NCBI GenBank assembly: GCA_040752915.1 | Contig: JBFMHB010000015.1 | Location: 1-48,767 of the forward strand | Length of the DNA stretch: 48,767 nucleotides | Source: Acidobacteriota bacterium | GTDB taxonomy: Bacteria; Acidobacteriota; UBA4820; DSQY01 | Reading direction: 5' to 3' | Shown here: positions 8,031 to 15,041 of the stretch, piece by piece | Position numbering within the stretch: the stretch's first letter is position 1 | Layout: each line of letters opens with the position of its first letter | Notes under the pieces: generated by a model | Databases searched by the model: none | What the model was told of the DNA's origin: nothing | The model's input: only the letters and a program-made list of their open reading frames with translations | Translations under genes and position numbers: made by a program

Positions 8031-9329
8031 CTAGTATGCGAGAGCCACCTGCACGTACGCCAGACGGCTGGGATCGGGCCCCCGGACGGCCTTCGCGAAC
8101 TCGCCGGGATCGTACTGGGAGACGCCGGCGAGCCATTTCACCGAGGGCCGCGTCTTGAAGCCTCCCGAAACCGCGAGGTCCACCTCTCGACCCACGCGGC
8201 CGCCGGAACCGCCCGAAGGATCGCGTCCCATCAGGGCCCCTCCCGCGGAGGTCCAGGAGGCGGTGGGGGAGTCGAGGCGGAAGTCGTGGACCTCCACCTC
8301 AAGGCGCACCTTCTCCCGGATCAGGACCGAACCGAAGATCTTGACCTCGCGAAGGTTGCTCCAGTTGTGGTAGTCCATGAGGCCGTACTTGTTGTGATTG
8401 GTGGGGAAGAGGTTGTCGAAGGAGCCGGATCGGCCGTCCAAGGGGTCCTCGTCGCCGGAGGCGCGGTTCCATTCGGCCCCCAGGGCGACGCCGGCGTCCG
8501 AGGGAAGGGTCCAGGTCACCCGGAGCGACTGGGCATCCGCCCGGTGCCGGTCGGGGCCCCGCTCTCCCGTCTGCCACGCGGATTCGAGTGCGAGCTCCAG
8601 GCCCGCCCCAGGCGCCCAGAGAAGCCGGCCCCCGTAGGTCGGGATGCGGCTCCTGAACTCCCCCCCGAGCTCGCCGGGCGTGCGTCCCCCGTCCCGCTTG
8701 AGAAGCAAGTAGGCCTCCGCCTTCAGGTCCTTGCGGTCCTGGAGGAACCCGGCGTAGAGACCGGAGAGCGTCTGGTCCGGCGTGTCCCCGAGAAGAGGCC
8801 TTCGCCTGGCCCGTGCGAGAAACGCATCCAGAAAGACGCCGCTCGATTCGAAACGGACCTTGGCGGCGTCGAAGGAGCGCCCGACGTTCGACCATCCGAA
8901 GGCTCCCACGAGACGTTCCTCGCCGTAGGAGAGTTCCTGGCGGCCCAACCTGGTGGACAGGCCTTTCACGCCTCCGAGACCCCGAACCTCCACATAAGCC
9001 TGACGGAGATCGGAGTGCCGGCCGGCGATCTTGGCAGGGACGGCGTCGGCGCCCCAGTGACGGCTGTCCTGTCCCTCCGCAAAAATCCTCAAGGACGTGC
9101 CGAACCGAAGGTCCAGGCCGGCCCGAAAGCGGTTTCCCACAAAGGCGTTGCGGTCCTCCGCTTCCTTCTGGAAGTCCGCGTCCTCTCGGATCTCCCAACG
9201 GGCCCTTTCCTCCAGGAGGAGGGAGAGGGACCCCTCTCCGCCTTCCCAGAGTGGAAGGCCCTGGGCCTTTGCCGTGAGCGCGACCCACAACCAGATGGCT
9301 CCGACCCATCCCCTCCGTACCCATCCCAT
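8031..9329 (-). CDS. Alginate-export-family outer membrane beta-barrel (porin-like)
   Basis: 432 residues with a signal peptide (about 1-22). The mature protein is rich in alternating beta-strand patterns, contains the LRQAYVEVRG and TRLGRQELSYGEERLVG type motifs of the Alginate_exp fold, and ends in an aromatic residue (VALAY), the usual outer-membrane insertion signature. The start ATG at 9329 has GGGAGGC seven bases upstream. No alginate synthesis gene is nearby. It sits inside the nitrite/NO reduction cluster, 52 bp after the cupin gene and 15 bp before nrfH, so I infer a role in letting small nitrogen solutes or another anion cross the outer membrane. The substrate cannot be read from the sequence. 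Confidence 0.8.
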   Translation of the reverse strand: MGWVRRGWVGAIWLWVALTAKAQGLPLWEGGEGSLSLLLEERARWEIREDADFQKEAEDRNAFVGNRFRAGLDLRFGTSLRIFAEGQDSRHWGADAVPAKIAGRHSDLRQAYVEVRGLGGVKGLSTRLGRQELSYGEERLVGAFGWSNVGRSFDAAKVRFESSGVFLDAFLARARRRPLLGDTPDQTLSGLYAGFLQDRKDLKAEAYLLLKRDGGRTPGELGGEFRSRIPTYGGRLLWAPGAGLELALESAWQTGERGPDRHRADAQSLRVTWTLPSDAGVALGAEWNRASGDEDPLDGRSGSFDNLFPTNHNKYGLMDYHNWSNLREVKIFGSVLIREKVRLEVEVHDFRLDSPTASWTSAGGALMGRDPSGGSGGRVGREVDLAVSGGFKTRPSVKWLAGVSQYDPGEFAKAVRGPDPSRLAYVQVALAY

Positions 9330-9381
9330 GGCATGCCTCCCTCGTCCAGCACGCCCGACCGGGGGCGGGCGCGATGCCGCC

Positions 9382-9729
9382 CTAGGATCGCAGGGTCGCC
9401 AGCGGCCTTTCCTTGACCAAGGTCAAAAGAAAGACGAACCGTCCGGCCGCCTGGACGGCGTGAACGAGCCCCTTGGGCATCACGTAGACCGAGCCGGGGG
9501 CCGCTTCGTGGTCTTCGTCACCGAGCCGCACGGTGGCCTTCCCCTCGACCACGTGGATCACCGCTTCGAAGGGGGCCGTGTGTTCCGAGAGGGTCTGTCC
9601 CTCCTCAAAACAAAAGAGCACCAGTTTGAGGGCCGGCGAGTCGTAGAGGGTCTTGCTGACGATCCCTCGCTCGGCGAACTGAATCTGCCGGGTCAGGTCC
9701 TGGGCGATGGGGGTCAGGGATTCGGTCAT
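9382..9729 (-). CDS. Small single-domain cupin protein
   Basis: 115 residues forming one cupin beta-barrel: LSEHTAPFEAVIHVVEGKATV is followed by PGSVYVMPKGLVHAVQA, the two cupin motifs. The first motif has only one clear His (SEHTAPFEA) and the second ends in GLVHAV, so a metal site is possible but reduced. Small cupins often accompany nitric oxide and nitrite genes, where their function is not settled. The start ATG at 9729 has GGAG nearby. It follows the NO reductase gene after 60 bp containing a GC hairpin, and precedes the barrel gene. Confidence 0.75.
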   Translation of the reverse strand: MTESLTPIAQDLTRQIQFAERGIVSKTLYDSPALKLVLFCFEEGQTLSEHTAPFEAVIHVVEGKATVRLGDEDHEAAPGSVYVMPKGLVHAVQAAGRFVFLLTLVKERPLATLRS

Positions 9730-9752
9730 GGGGTCTCCACAAGAAAGAAGCA

Positions 9753-9778
9753 GGCCGGGGTCAGGTGGGGCCCCGGCC
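9753..9778 (-). other. Intercistronic GC hairpin between the NO reductase and cupin genes
   Basis: GGCCGGGG and CCCCGGCC form a perfect 8-bp stem around a 10-base loop. On the minus strand it is followed by a pyrimidine-rich TTCTTTCTT but no true T-run. It could act as an attenuator, a partial terminator or an mRNA-stabilising 3' end that makes the reductase more abundant than the downstream genes. Confidence 0.5.
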
Positions 9779-9789
9779 CGCTTCGGGGT

Positions 9790-12096
9790 TCAGTGGGCAT
9801 GGACGGTCTTTTGGGCGTCTTCTGGGCGCTCCTTCAGGATTCCGGCCACGGCGAGGATCCCGCCGATGGCGAAGGGTACGGCGCCCGCGAGGAGCAGGGT
9901 CGCGTCTCCCGCGAGGCGGATCCACTCCGTGGTGTGAAAGAGCCCGGTCATCGTGAATTCCACGCTCCGGGCGTGGGCGTACCCGTTGAGCACCACGTCA
10001 TAAAGCTGCAGAACGCCGGCGGGGAAGAGGTTCAGGACGATCATGAGGCCCAGCCCCGCGTTGAGTCCCCAGAACCCGGCGCGGATGAACTTCTCGGCGC
10101 GCCCCCAAGCCCCGTCGGAGGCAAGGGCCCTCAGGCAGTAAGCGAGGACCGCGAGGGCGAGCATCCCGAAGACCCCGAACATGGCGGCGTGTCCGTGGTT
10201 CGGCGTCAGGGTCGTGCCCATTTCGAAGTAGGAGACGATGGGCAGGTTGATGAGGAAACCGAAAACCCCCGCGCCGAGGAAGTTCCAGAATCCCACGGCT
10301 ATGAGGAACATGACCGCCCATTTTTGCTTGAGAGCGAGGGGTTTCCCGCAGTCGGCGCAGGGCGCCTTTTGAAGTTTGAGGAAATCCCATGCGTCCAGCG
10401 TGAGGAGCGTGAGGGGTACCACCTCCAGGGCGGAAAAGCAGGCCCCGATGGCCATGGACGCGGCCTCCTGCCCCGTGAAGTACCAGTGGTGCGCCGTGCC
10501 CGCGATTCCGCCGGCGAGGTAGAGGATGGCGTCCAGGTAGATGACCCGGCTCGCCGTGACCGCTCGGACGAGTCCCATGTGGACGAACATGAGGGCGACG
10601 AGGACCGTGGCGAACAGCTCGAAGAAGCCCTCCACCCAGAGGTGGATGATCCAGAAACGCCAATTGTCGATCACCGCGAAGTTGGTTCGCGCGCCCCAAA
10701 GGAACGCCGGGAGGTAGAAGATCACCACGGCCACGGAAGCGAAGAGGAAAAGGCCCGCCAGCTCTCTTTTGCCCTCGTCGCGGAAGGCGGGAAGCAGCGC
10801 GCGGACCATGAGGAGGAGCCAGAAGACGAGCCCGGCGGCCAGGAGGATCTGCCAAAAGCGCCCCAGGTCCACGTACTCCGAGCCCTGGTGTCCGAACCAG
10901 AACCACACCTCCCCCAGCCGGTTGTTGATGCCCAGGTACTCCCCGAAGAGGCTTCCGAACACGACGACCGCCAGGGCGCCCAGGAGGGCGAGCGCTCCCC
11001 ATTTCTGTCCCTTCGGCTCCTGGCCGCCGAGTAGGGGGGCGAGAAAGAGGCCGCCGCCCACCCAGGCCGTGGCGATCCAGAACACCGCGAGCTGGAGGTG
11101 CCACGTTCGGGCGAGGTTATAGGGGAGGAGGTTCGCGAGGCTGTACCCGTAGAAGCCCTCGGGCTCGACACGGTAGTGGGCGAGGGCCCCCCCCAGAAAG
11201 ACCTGGAGGAGAAAGAGGAGAACGACCACGAGAAAGAAGAGGGCGGTGATCCGCTGGCTCGGCGTGAGGGCCGTCGCCTTGGGCAGGCTCAGGTGGGCGG
11301 GCCGTTCCCCCGCGTCGCCCTTCCACCCCAGGAAGTCGAACTTCCCGAAGACGAAGAGGACGGCTCCCAGGCCGCACAGGAGGAAAACGAGGCTCACGGC
11401 GCTCCAGAGGATGGCCTGGGGGGTTGGGGTGTTTCCGGCCAGGGGATCGTAGGGCCAGTTGTTCGTGTAGGAATAGGTACGCCCCGGCCGGCTGGCTCGT
11501 GTGGCCCAGGAGGACCAGGCCAGGAAGGCCGTGAGCGCTCTGGCCTCGTCGGCGCCCTTGAGGTAGGAGGCGGGCAGGCCCGGAGCGCCCTTGGCGAGGT
11601 AGTCCGCCCACTCGGACTGCTGGACGGCGAAGCTCCGTGCCTCCCCTGCGGTGTACAGAAGGACGCCCGTCGCGGCGTCGTAGCGGTTGGTCTTGAGGAC
11701 GTCCTTTACCTCGGCGAGCACGGCACCTCTTTGGGTGTTATCCAGGGCCTTCGCGGCCATGTCGAACCGCGAGGCGGCCAGGGCGTCCCGGGTGATTTCC
11801 GCCTCGCGGCGGAGGTAGGCCGCCGAGTAGTCCGGTCCCAGGTAGGCTCCGTGACCCCAGAGCGATCCGTGTTCCATGAGGCCGTACTTGAAGAAGACCT
11901 CCTGGCCTTTCCCGACGTCTTCGGCCGTGTACAACACCGCGCCTTGTTCATCCACCACCCGGGAGGGGATCGGGGGGGCATTCCGATAGGTTTGAAACGT
12001 CAAGAATACGAGGATCGAGAAACCGAAAATCATGACGCCGAGGGCGGCTCTTCGCCACCAAGGCGACAGCCTGGCCGGGGTTCCGGGTTCGGACAT
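9790..12096 (-). CDS. norZ: Quinol-dependent nitric oxide reductase, single-subunit (qNOR/NorZ type)
   Basis: Inner-membrane heme-copper-superfamily enzyme reducing 2 NO to N2O with electrons from quinol. 768 residues. The N-terminal helix and periplasmic domain resemble the fused NorC-like part but have no CxxCH heme motif, which marks the quinol type. The catalytic core has about 13 helices with ligands in WHLQLAVFW (heme b His), HLWVEGFFE, HHWYFTG (FeB His pair) and TPNHGHAAMFGVFG. An unusual CADCGKP (C-x2-C) occurs in a polar loop between core helices. The start ATG at 12096 has GGGAGG upstream. A 13-bp palindrome lies 46 bases before the start. Likely role: NO detoxification or respiration alongside NrfHA. 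Confidence 0.95.
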   Translation of the reverse strand: MSEPGTPARLSPWWRRAALGVMIFGFSILVFLTFQTYRNAPPIPSRVVDEQGAVLYTAEDVGKGQEVFFKYGLMEHGSLWGHGAYLGPDYSAAYLRREAEITRDALAASRFDMAAKALDNTQRGAVLAEVKDVLKTNRYDAATGVLLYTAGEARSFAVQQSEWADYLAKGAPGLPASYLKGADEARALTAFLAWSSWATRASRPGRTYSYTNNWPYDPLAGNTPTPQAILWSAVSLVFLLCGLGAVLFVFGKFDFLGWKGDAGERPAHLSLPKATALTPSQRITALFFLVVVLLFLLQVFLGGALAHYRVEPEGFYGYSLANLLPYNLARTWHLQLAVFWIATAWVGGGLFLAPLLGGQEPKGQKWGALALLGALAVVVFGSLFGEYLGINNRLGEVWFWFGHQGSEYVDLGRFWQILLAAGLVFWLLLMVRALLPAFRDEGKRELAGLFLFASVAVVIFYLPAFLWGARTNFAVIDNWRFWIIHLWVEGFFELFATVLVALMFVHMGLVRAVTASRVIYLDAILYLAGGIAGTAHHWYFTGQEAASMAIGACFSALEVVPLTLLTLDAWDFLKLQKAPCADCGKPLALKQKWAVMFLIAVGFWNFLGAGVFGFLINLPIVSYFEMGTTLTPNHGHAAMFGVFGMLALAVLAYCLRALASDGAWGRAEKFIRAGFWGLNAGLGLMIVLNLFPAGVLQLYDVVLNGYAHARSVEFTMTGLFHTTEWIRLAGDATLLLAGAVPFAIGGILAVAGILKERPEDAQKTVHAH

Positions 12097-12141
12097 GGTC
12101 ACCTCCCAACGGAGTGGCTTGAAATCCGTGTCAGGTCTTTC

Positions 12142-12154
12142 TGAGTTGTACTCA
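12142..12154. promoter_or_regulatory. 13-bp palindrome upstream of the NO reductase gene
   Basis: TGAGT-TGT-ACTCA is a perfect 5+3+5 inverted repeat in the 70-bp gap between the hemerythrin and NO reductase genes. It resembles an FNR/DNR-family dyad (TTGA...TCA) but is one base too wide for the usual FNR spacing. Candidate internal operator. Confidence 0.35.
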
Positions 12155-12166
12155 AGGCGGTACGCC

Positions 12167-12778
12167 TCACGCCCGGCCTGGACAGCCGAAGCAGGAGGAT
12201 GCTTCCGATGCCCGTGCGGGGTCGGGAGGGTACAAGGAGCCGAGCCTGTCCGCCAGGGCAAGGAGGCGTTGGTGCTCGCCCTCTGCCACGGCTTCACGCT
12301 CGAAAGTCCTGTAGGACTCGGCGAGCGAGTTGAGTTCGTGGAGGGGGAGGGCCTGGAGCGCCATGGGGTAGAGGATGTTGTCTTCCTTGAGGATGTGTGC
12401 CCGGAGGAGGGAGACGTACCGGCCCACGGCCTCCGCGACATCGCTCCGTTCCTCCTCCGCCAAGGGGCCCGAGCCATCTCCGGCGCGAACGAATGCGGCC
12501 ACGCATGCGCGTCCCTCCACGTGTTCGGAAAGCATCACCGCGATGGGGCCGACTTCCGTGGGGAACCCTCCCTCGGCCATCTTCGCGAAAAGCCGATCCT
12601 CCTCCTTTCCGTGATGGCAGCGGTCCGCAAAGAGGCGAAAGAATTCCCCGAACCCTCGGACGGCCTCCCGCTCCTTCGGAGACGGGGAGCCAAGGGCCAG
12701 AGCGAAGGTCTCGAGGGATCCGAGGACCTTTTCGATGATTCGGTGTTCCTCCATCAATTCAGCGATGGCACGGTGCAT
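12167..12778 (-). CDS. Hemerythrin-like domain protein (NO/Fe-S repair type)
   Basis: 203 residues forming one HHE/hemerythrin four-helix bundle that should bind a di-iron centre: EEHRIIEKVL near residue 10, then HHGKEEDRLF, SEHVEGRACV and HILKEDNILYP supply the His/Glu ligands. Proteins of this type (YtfE/DnrN relatives) protect or repair iron-sulfur centres under nitric oxide or carry O2/NO. The C-terminus ends in a CFGC pair close to the last residue, which may bind metal or be redox active. The start ATG at 12778 has AGGAGG 5 bases upstream; the upstream in-frame start adds ten residues and has no ribosome site. It lies between the Rrf2 regulator and the NO reductase gene, which fits an NO response. 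Confidence 0.88.
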   Translation of the reverse strand: MHRAIAELMEEHRIIEKVLGSLETFALALGSPSPKEREAVRGFGEFFRLFADRCHHGKEEDRLFAKMAEGGFPTEVGPIAVMLSEHVEGRACVAAFVRAGDGSGPLAEEERSDVAEAVGRYVSLLRAHILKEDNILYPMALQALPLHELNSLAESYRTFEREAVAEGEHQRLLALADRLGSLYPPDPARASEASSCFGCPGRA

Positions 12779-12791
12779 GGGGACCTCCTGG

Positions 12792-12806
12792 GGTCCTGAC
12801 AGGACC
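12792..12806. promoter_or_regulatory. 15-bp inverted repeat before the hemerythrin gene
   Basis: GGTCCT-GAC-AGGACC (6+3+6, perfect) starts 14 bases upstream of the hemerythrin start and partly borders its ribosome site. It could be a regulator operator or a small hairpin affecting translation. Confidence 0.35.
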
Positions 12807-12865
12807 AATGGATGCGCGTATGCGTTGATGAGGAAAAAAAAGAGGGGGGGGAGGAAGGCGGGTGT

Positions 12866-13303
12866 TCATGGGCGGTTTGGATCGATGGATCCGGTCTGGG
12901 CGGCCTGGGCCGGACCATGGAGATCCGCGATCCTGGTGGCCTGCATCATGGCCAAGTAGGTGGATTGGATGCTCTCCCAGTAGGTATGCAATGGGCAGGG
13001 ATTGTCCTTGTCGCATCGGGCCAGTCCGAACAGGCACTGGCCTTCGGCGCGGGGCCCGTCAAAGACCTCCAGCACCTCGAGGATGGGATGCCCTTCCGCG
13101 CCGGGGGCGAGGCGAAATCCGCCGCCCCACCCTTTCTGGGAGAGCACGAAGCCGCGCTTTCGCAGCTGATTGAGAATTTTCGAGAGGTAGTTGGCGGGGA
13201 TGCCCGTATCCTGTGCAATGTGAACGCCTTGAACCCAGTCCCCCGGACGGGAGGCCAGGTGTCCGAGAATGCGCAATGCGTAGCGGGACGTCTGAGAGAG
13301 CAT
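12866..13303 (-). CDS. Rrf2-family regulator with Fe-S cysteine triad (NsrR/IscR-like)
   Basis: 145-residue winged-helix repressor or activator. The N-terminal MLSQTSRYALRILGHLA and the HTH IAQDTGIPANYLSKILNQLR (29-48) are typical Rrf2 DNA-binding features. Three Cys at 90, 97 and 103 (C-x6-C-x5-C) match the cluster-binding loop of NsrR/IscR, one residue wider than the common C-x5-C-x5-C. Family knowledge: the cluster reacts with NO in NsrR, releasing DNA. Heading the nitrogen-oxide cluster, it most likely controls those genes and itself. The start ATG at 13303 has GAGGTGGTGAG upstream. A near-consensus promoter with an overlapping inverted repeat precedes it. Confidence 0.9.
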   Translation of the reverse strand: MLSQTSRYALRILGHLASRPGDWVQGVHIAQDTGIPANYLSKILNQLRKRGFVLSQKGWGGGFRLAPGAEGHPILEVLEVFDGPRAEGQCLFGLARCDKDNPCPLHTYWESIQSTYLAMMQATRIADLHGPAQAAQTGSIDPNRP

Positions 13304-13317
13304 CTCACCACCTCACA

Positions 13318-13331
13318 GCATGAGTATATGC
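13318..13331. promoter_or_regulatory. Candidate Rrf2 operator overlapping the -10 element
   Basis: GCAT-N6-ATGC forms an inverted repeat covering the -10 box of the Rrf2 gene promoter. A repressor bound here would block polymerase, so autorepression is a reasonable inference. Its GCAT/ATGC arms loosely resemble NsrR-type half sites. Confidence 0.4.
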
Positions 13332-13351
13332 GGTGATGCCGAGAAAGTCAA
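13323..13351 (-). promoter_or_regulatory. Sigma70-type promoter of the Rrf2/nitrogen-oxide cluster
   Basis: TTGACT (13351-13346), a 17-base spacer and TATACT (13328-13323): 5/6 matches in both hexamers at ideal spacing. The predicted start point lies about 12 bases before the ATG at 13303. It could drive all eight genes down to 4696. Confidence 0.7.
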
Positions 13352-13380
13352 GGGAGACTCGATCGTCCCTCGCGTGGAGT

Positions 13381-13393
13381 GGTCGTGACGACC
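13381..13393. repeat. 13-bp perfect palindrome
   Basis: GGTCGT-G-ACGACC between the batB-batC stop and the Rrf2 promoter. It has no T-run, so it is not a clear terminator. It may be an operator or an mRNA 3'-end structure. Confidence 0.3.
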
Positions 13394-13415
13394 GCCGCCA
13401 TTCCGACGGACTCCT

Positions 13416-15041
13416 TCACCAGGGCTTCATTCCCGGCGGAGGGTCCTCGGGGGGACGGATCTGGTCCTGCATCTCCTTCGGCGGCGGCATGGGGAGCTGC
13501 TCGAGCAGGTCGGGAGGCTTGACGTGGGGCGGGGGGGGTTGGGGCGGCTCGTCGGGAGGAGGGGGCTCGTCGGGCCGGTTCCTCAAGATCCACTCGTAGA
13601 GGATCTTGGCCGGCTGGTGGCCTGGCTCGAGGGTGAGCAGGCCGCGCAAGGAGGCCAGGGCCCGGTCAGGAGAGCCCGAATCGCACAAGGCGAGGGCCAG
13701 GTTGTAGAGGGTCGGGACCTTGACCTCGGGATCCTCCGTCACCAGGGCCAGGGTCAGCGCGTCCGCGGCGCGTTGGGGATCCTTCTTGGCCAGAAGGCAG
13801 GTCCCCACGTTGAAGTTCAAGCGCGCCTTTTCGATGGGATCGTCGGAGGCCGCCAGCGCCTGCTGATACAGCTGGAGGGCCCGGTCTGGAGCGCCGGCGC
13901 GGTAAGCGGCCAGGGCTTCGGCCGCGGCGCTCCGGGGTGATTTCGACCAGGCGGGCGGGGCCGCCGTCAAGAGGCCCGCCCAGACAAGGAGCCCGATGGC
14001 CGGGGCGCGCCGAGAGGCGGTCTTCGCCGCCGAAGGAGCGCCGGGGGAAGGGAGACGCCTCCGCCCGGGGAGAACCAGCGCGGCCAGAAGGAGAACCAGC
14101 GCGGGCGCCGCGAACCACCGGTATTGCTCCTGACGGGTGGCCCGGCTCTTGGAAGCGTACTCCCGGCGCTTGAGGCGGCCCAGTTCCTCGAGGAGGGACG
14201 GGACGGCGCTCCCCCCGCTTCCGAGGGACCAATAGCGCCCGTCGGCCAGGGCCGCCATCTGCCGGAGTTCCCCTTCCTCGAGTCGGGAGACCGCGGCGTG
14301 GCCCGTGGCCGGATCCATCAGGGGCTCCCCGCGGGGTCCGGGCACGGGTCCGCCGGCCGGGGTCCCCACCCCGATACAGAAAAGCCGGATGCCGTTCCGA
14401 GCCAGATTGCGCGCCGCGTCGGCGGCGGCGGAACCCATGTCTTCGCCGTCGGAGAGCAAGAGCACCACGGCGTCGCGGTCCCGCTGGGCGGGAAAGAGCT
14501 TTTGAGCGGTGAGCAAGGCCCGCCCGACGTCGGTTCCCTGCGGGGGGATGAGCTGGGTGTCGGCGATGTCCAGGAGGAGGGCGACGGCCGCCGTGTCCTC
14601 CGTGATGGGGGAGAGGACGAGAGGCACCCCTCCGAAGGCCACCAGCCCCATCCGGTCCCCTTCGGTGGAGGAAAGAAAGGAGCGGACCTCCATGCGGGCC
14701 CGCTCGAGCCGGTTCGGCGCCACGTCCGATACGGCCATGCTGCGGCTGACGTCGAGCACGATGGCCACGTCGAGGCCGACCCTTCGGACGTTTTCGGCCA
14801 CCTCCCCCCATTGGGGACGGGCGAAGGTGAGGAAGGTGAGTCCGATGGCCAGCCAGATCGCCGAACTCCGAACCGTGTCCCACTCCCCCGCCGGAAGCAG
14901 GGAGAGCCTGCGAACGTTGGCCGTTCCTCCCCACCGGGCGGCGCGGGAGGCTCGCCTCCACCGCGACAGGGCCGCCCCCAAGACCAGGAGGGGAAAGGCG
15001 GCCAGGAGGACCGCGCCCGCGGGATGGGCAAAGGGCGTCAC
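13416..15041 (-). CDS. BatB-BatC fusion: VWA domain plus TPR
   Basis: 541 residues. Two N-terminal helices precede a von Willebrand A domain whose MIDAS motif is DVSRSM, with the downstream GTD and LSDGED metal positions. A third helix (about 305-325) and a fourth (about 350-365) follow, then TPR repeats (LQLYQQALAASDDPIEKARLNFNVGTCLL and similar) and a Pro-rich tail of PPPP/DEPP repeats. In Bacteroides aerotolerance-type operons BatB (VWA) and BatC (TPR) are usually separate, so here they are joined. The GTG start overlaps the batA stop by 4 bp. Role in the family: a membrane chaperone-like or envelope stress complex with MoxR; the exact function is not established. Confidence 0.88.
   Translation of the reverse strand: MTPFAHPAGAVLLAAFPLLVLGAALSRWRRASRAARWGGTANVRRLSLLPAGEWDTVRSSAIWLAIGLTFLTFARPQWGEVAENVRRVGLDVAIVLDVSRSMAVSDVAPNRLERARMEVRSFLSSTEGDRMGLVAFGGVPLVLSPITEDTAAVALLLDIADTQLIPPQGTDVGRALLTAQKLFPAQRDRDAVVLLLSDGEDMGSAAADAARNLARNGIRLFCIGVGTPAGGPVPGPRGEPLMDPATGHAAVSRLEEGELRQMAALADGRYWSLGSGGSAVPSLLEELGRLKRREYASKSRATRQEQYRWFAAPALVLLLAALVLPGRRRLPSPGAPSAAKTASRRAPAIGLLVWAGLLTAAPPAWSKSPRSAAAEALAAYRAGAPDRALQLYQQALAASDDPIEKARLNFNVGTCLLAKKDPQRAADALTLALVTEDPEVKVPTLYNLALALCDSGSPDRALASLRGLLTLEPGHQPAKILYEWILRNRPDEPPPPDEPPQPPPPHVKPPDLLEQLPMPPPKEMQDQIRPPEDPPPGMKPW

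Noticed and set aside
6249-9416. 1055-codon open frame on the plus strand
   Set aside because: It runs antisense to nrfA, nrfH and the barrel gene, shows no domain, and high GC creates long antisense frames.
9097-11034. 645-codon plus-strand frame
   Set aside because: Antisense to the barrel, cupin and NO reductase genes, with low-complexity acidic sequence and no family match.
12142-12154. Call of a true FNR site
   Set aside because: TTGA and TCA arms are present but seven bases separate them and not the usual six-base core between TTGA and TCAA; kept only as a palindrome.
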